Positions 63,011 through 64,000 of a stretch of DNA of 64,000 bases are shown here, one piece after another. The DNA comes from CAVVIG01 sp050249955. Lineage in GTDB: Bacteria; Acidobacteriota; Vicinamibacteria; Vicinamibacterales; CAVVIG01. The stretch's first letter is position 1, and the number at the start of each line of letters is the position of its first letter. The stretch is taken from positions 124,001 through 188,000 of the forward strand of contig JBFWPN010000004.1 of assembly GCA_050249955.1 (NCBI GenBank), read 5' to 3'. A model generated the notes under the pieces. The model searched no databases and was not told the DNA's origin. It worked only from the letters and a program-made list of their open reading frames with translations. Both the position numbers and the translations under genes were made by a program.

Positions 63011-63454
63011 TCAGGCCCGGAACTGCCGCAGGTGGTGATCCAGGTGCCTGAAGGTCAGGCGTCCCCAGGCCTTCCCGCCGATATCGCCGAACGCGGCGTG
63101 CGGAGCCCAGGTGCCGGCGATGTCGCGTGCGACGAAGCGATCGACTGCGGTGCGCAGCGTCTCCAGCTCGTCGCTCCACTGCTGTGGCGCCCGCGCCAGC
63201 AGTTCAGGTGCGGTCGGGGCCCCCTTTGGCCAGGGCAGCACGCTGATGATCAGCGCGTTGAGTGGCCAATACTGCAGCGGTCCGCTGATCGGCCTCACCG
63301 GTACCTCGCCAAGCGCGGCCCTCAGGCCGTCGGTGACGTGGGTCACCATCCTCGGTGCCGAGAGCGTGCCCCAGGCCGGCGCGGCGTCCGGGCTCAGGCG
63401 ACCAAACCGTGCGAGCAGGGCGTCACGGTCGTCCGCATTCCAGAGTGTCTGCAT
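63011..63454 (-). CDS. DUF1569 (DinB-like) protein
   Basis: A 147-residue protein of the DUF1569 branch of the DinB superfamily: LARFGRLSPDAAPAWG, then APRMVTHVTDGLRAAL and the C-terminal RLTFRHLDHHLRQF with His residues able to bind a metal. It is related in fold to the DinB protein encoded at 3744-4286. TAGAAT lies 9 nt before the ATG. Function unknown. Confidence 0.85.
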   Translation of the reverse strand: MQTLWNADDRDALLARFGRLSPDAAPAWGTLSAPRMVTHVTDGLRAALGEVPVRPISGPLQYWPLNALIISVLPWPKGAPTAPELLARAPQQWSDELETLRTAVDRFVARDIAGTWAPHAAFGDIGGKAWGRLTFRHLDHHLRQFRA

Positions 63455-63463
63455 CGGGTGCCG

Positions 63464-63469
63464 ATTCTA
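63464..63469 (-). promoter_or_regulatory. -10 element TAGAAT of the DUF1569 gene
   Basis: TAGAAT on the minus strand ends 9 nt before the ATG at 63454. Confidence 0.45.
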
Positions 63470-63560
63470 CATGGACAGCCGCTCGATGGGGCGGCCGTGC
63501 GTGGCGCGGCCCGGCCACGTACACCGTGCCGTCCGGGAGGATTGCGTGGCCGGGTGTGGC

Positions 63561-63566
63561 TATAAT
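63561..63566 (+). promoter_or_regulatory. -10 element TATAAT of the last gene
   Basis: A perfect TATAAT ends 8 nt before the ATG at 63575; leaderless layout. Confidence 0.5.
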
Positions 63567-63574
63567 CCCGCCTC

Positions 63575-64000
63575 ATGAAGAGACTCGCCATTGCACTCAT
63601 CGGAGTGTCGGTTGCTGGTGTCCTGTCCGCGGCGCTGGTGGCGCAGGACCGGGAGGCGCTGCGCCGGTCGGTGATTGCGCGCGGGAAGTCGCTGGAACTG
63701 CCCACGACGTACGTGCCACCGCCCGGGGAGAAGATCGAGCACTACGCCTCGGGCTACGCGAAGATCATGTGCACGGCGGTCTTCGTCACGGGGCTCGAAC
63801 CGGCATTCGCGATGGAGAACGTGGGCTACTTCACGGCCCCGTACGAATCGCGCGCGCAGCTCGGCACGCCGCGCATCGACCGCCAGAAGCAGACGGTGGA
63901 AGTGACCATGCCGAACGGCACGGTCCGTCTCGCGAAACACGTGGGGAGCCAGGGCTGCGTCACGGTGCCGGTGGGGAAGACCGACGTGTCGTTCACCCCG
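63575..64000 (+). CDS. Probable secreted serine hydrolase, N-terminal part, cut by window end
   Basis: The frame is open to the last base and gives 142 residues. A signal peptide (MKRLAIALIGVSVAGVLSAA) precedes a region with PPPGEKIEHYASGYAKIMC and LEPAFAMENVGYFTAPYE. This matches the N-terminal region of acidobacterial beta-lactamase-class-C-like serine hydrolases as I recall it; the catalytic S-x-x-K lies beyond the window, so the class is provisional. TATAAT 8 nt upstream fixes the start. Confidence 0.65.
   Translation, partial: MKRLAIALIGVSVAGVLSAALVAQDREALRRSVIARGKSLELPTTYVPPPGEKIEHYASGYAKIMCTAVFVTGLEPAFAMENVGYFTAPYESRAQLGTPRIDRQKQTVEVTMPNGTVRLAKHVGSQGCVTVPVGKTDVSFTP

Overview
The window is G+C-rich (about two thirds by eye) and codes densely on both strands; the longest stretch without a gene is 233 bases (27474-27706). 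The gene content points to a soil-type Acidobacteriota, probably a Vicinamibacteria relative. The clues are an Oar-like TonB receptor beside a carboxypeptidase-regulatory/TPR protein, two CBM9/DUF5916 barrel proteins, a Ser/Thr kinase carrying a beta-propeller, a small secreted DUF5818-like protein, NIPSNAP and secreted cupin proteins, and many secreted hydrolases. This assignment is inference from families; no 16S gene or other marker is present. I saw no tRNA, rRNA, insertion sequence, prophage or CRISPR array.

Layout. 1-4.3 kb: end of a TonB-dependent receptor, a TPR partner, an Asp-box propeller gene paired with a MoaD/ThiS-like gene ending in Gly-Gly, and a DinB protein. 4.3-11.8 kb: an FMN-binding membrane protein, a membrane sulfatase-fold enzyme with a short leader ORF, a long coiled-coil PilZ protein divergent from a PEGA protein across a perfect inverted repeat, and two secreted small proteins. 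11.9-19 kb: a giant secreted nuclease and a hybrid histidine kinase. 19-26.7 kb: a DUF5916 protein, a two-subunit ABC exporter with one degenerate ATP site, a D-threonine-aldolase-like enzyme and a CBS protein. 26.7-34.7 kb: a secreted cupin, serB, and a four-gene peptide-type ABC importer. 34.8-45.9 kb: a second DUF5916 protein, a dienelactone hydrolase, an mhqD/mhqO-like pair, NIPSNAP, an AEC carrier, a chemoreceptor, an alpha/beta hydrolase and a membrane metallo-hydrolase. 45.9-56.4 kb: the kinase-propeller, an epoxide-hydrolase-like enzyme, an SRPBCC protein, metA-metY, a lipoprotein/DUF4874-DUF4832 pair and a porin. 56.5-64 kb: a PAP2 phosphatase, an SDR, a second hybrid kinase, a Ski2-like helicase, a DUF1569 protein and the start of a probable serine hydrolase.

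Three patterns run across the window. (1) Three intergenic arrays of 7-bp units (GATTGCT/GATTGCA/GAGTTCA and variants), markedly AT-richer than their surroundings, stand upstream of serB, metA and metY. (2) About a dozen genes have a -10-like hexamer only 6-9 nt before the start codon, which implies leaderless or nearly leaderless mRNAs. (3) All ten convergent gene junctions carry a G+C-rich hairpin without a U tract, which looks like a shared bidirectional terminator design. Two perfect dyads (9382-9406 and 34694-34720) lie between divergent genes and are good operator candidates.
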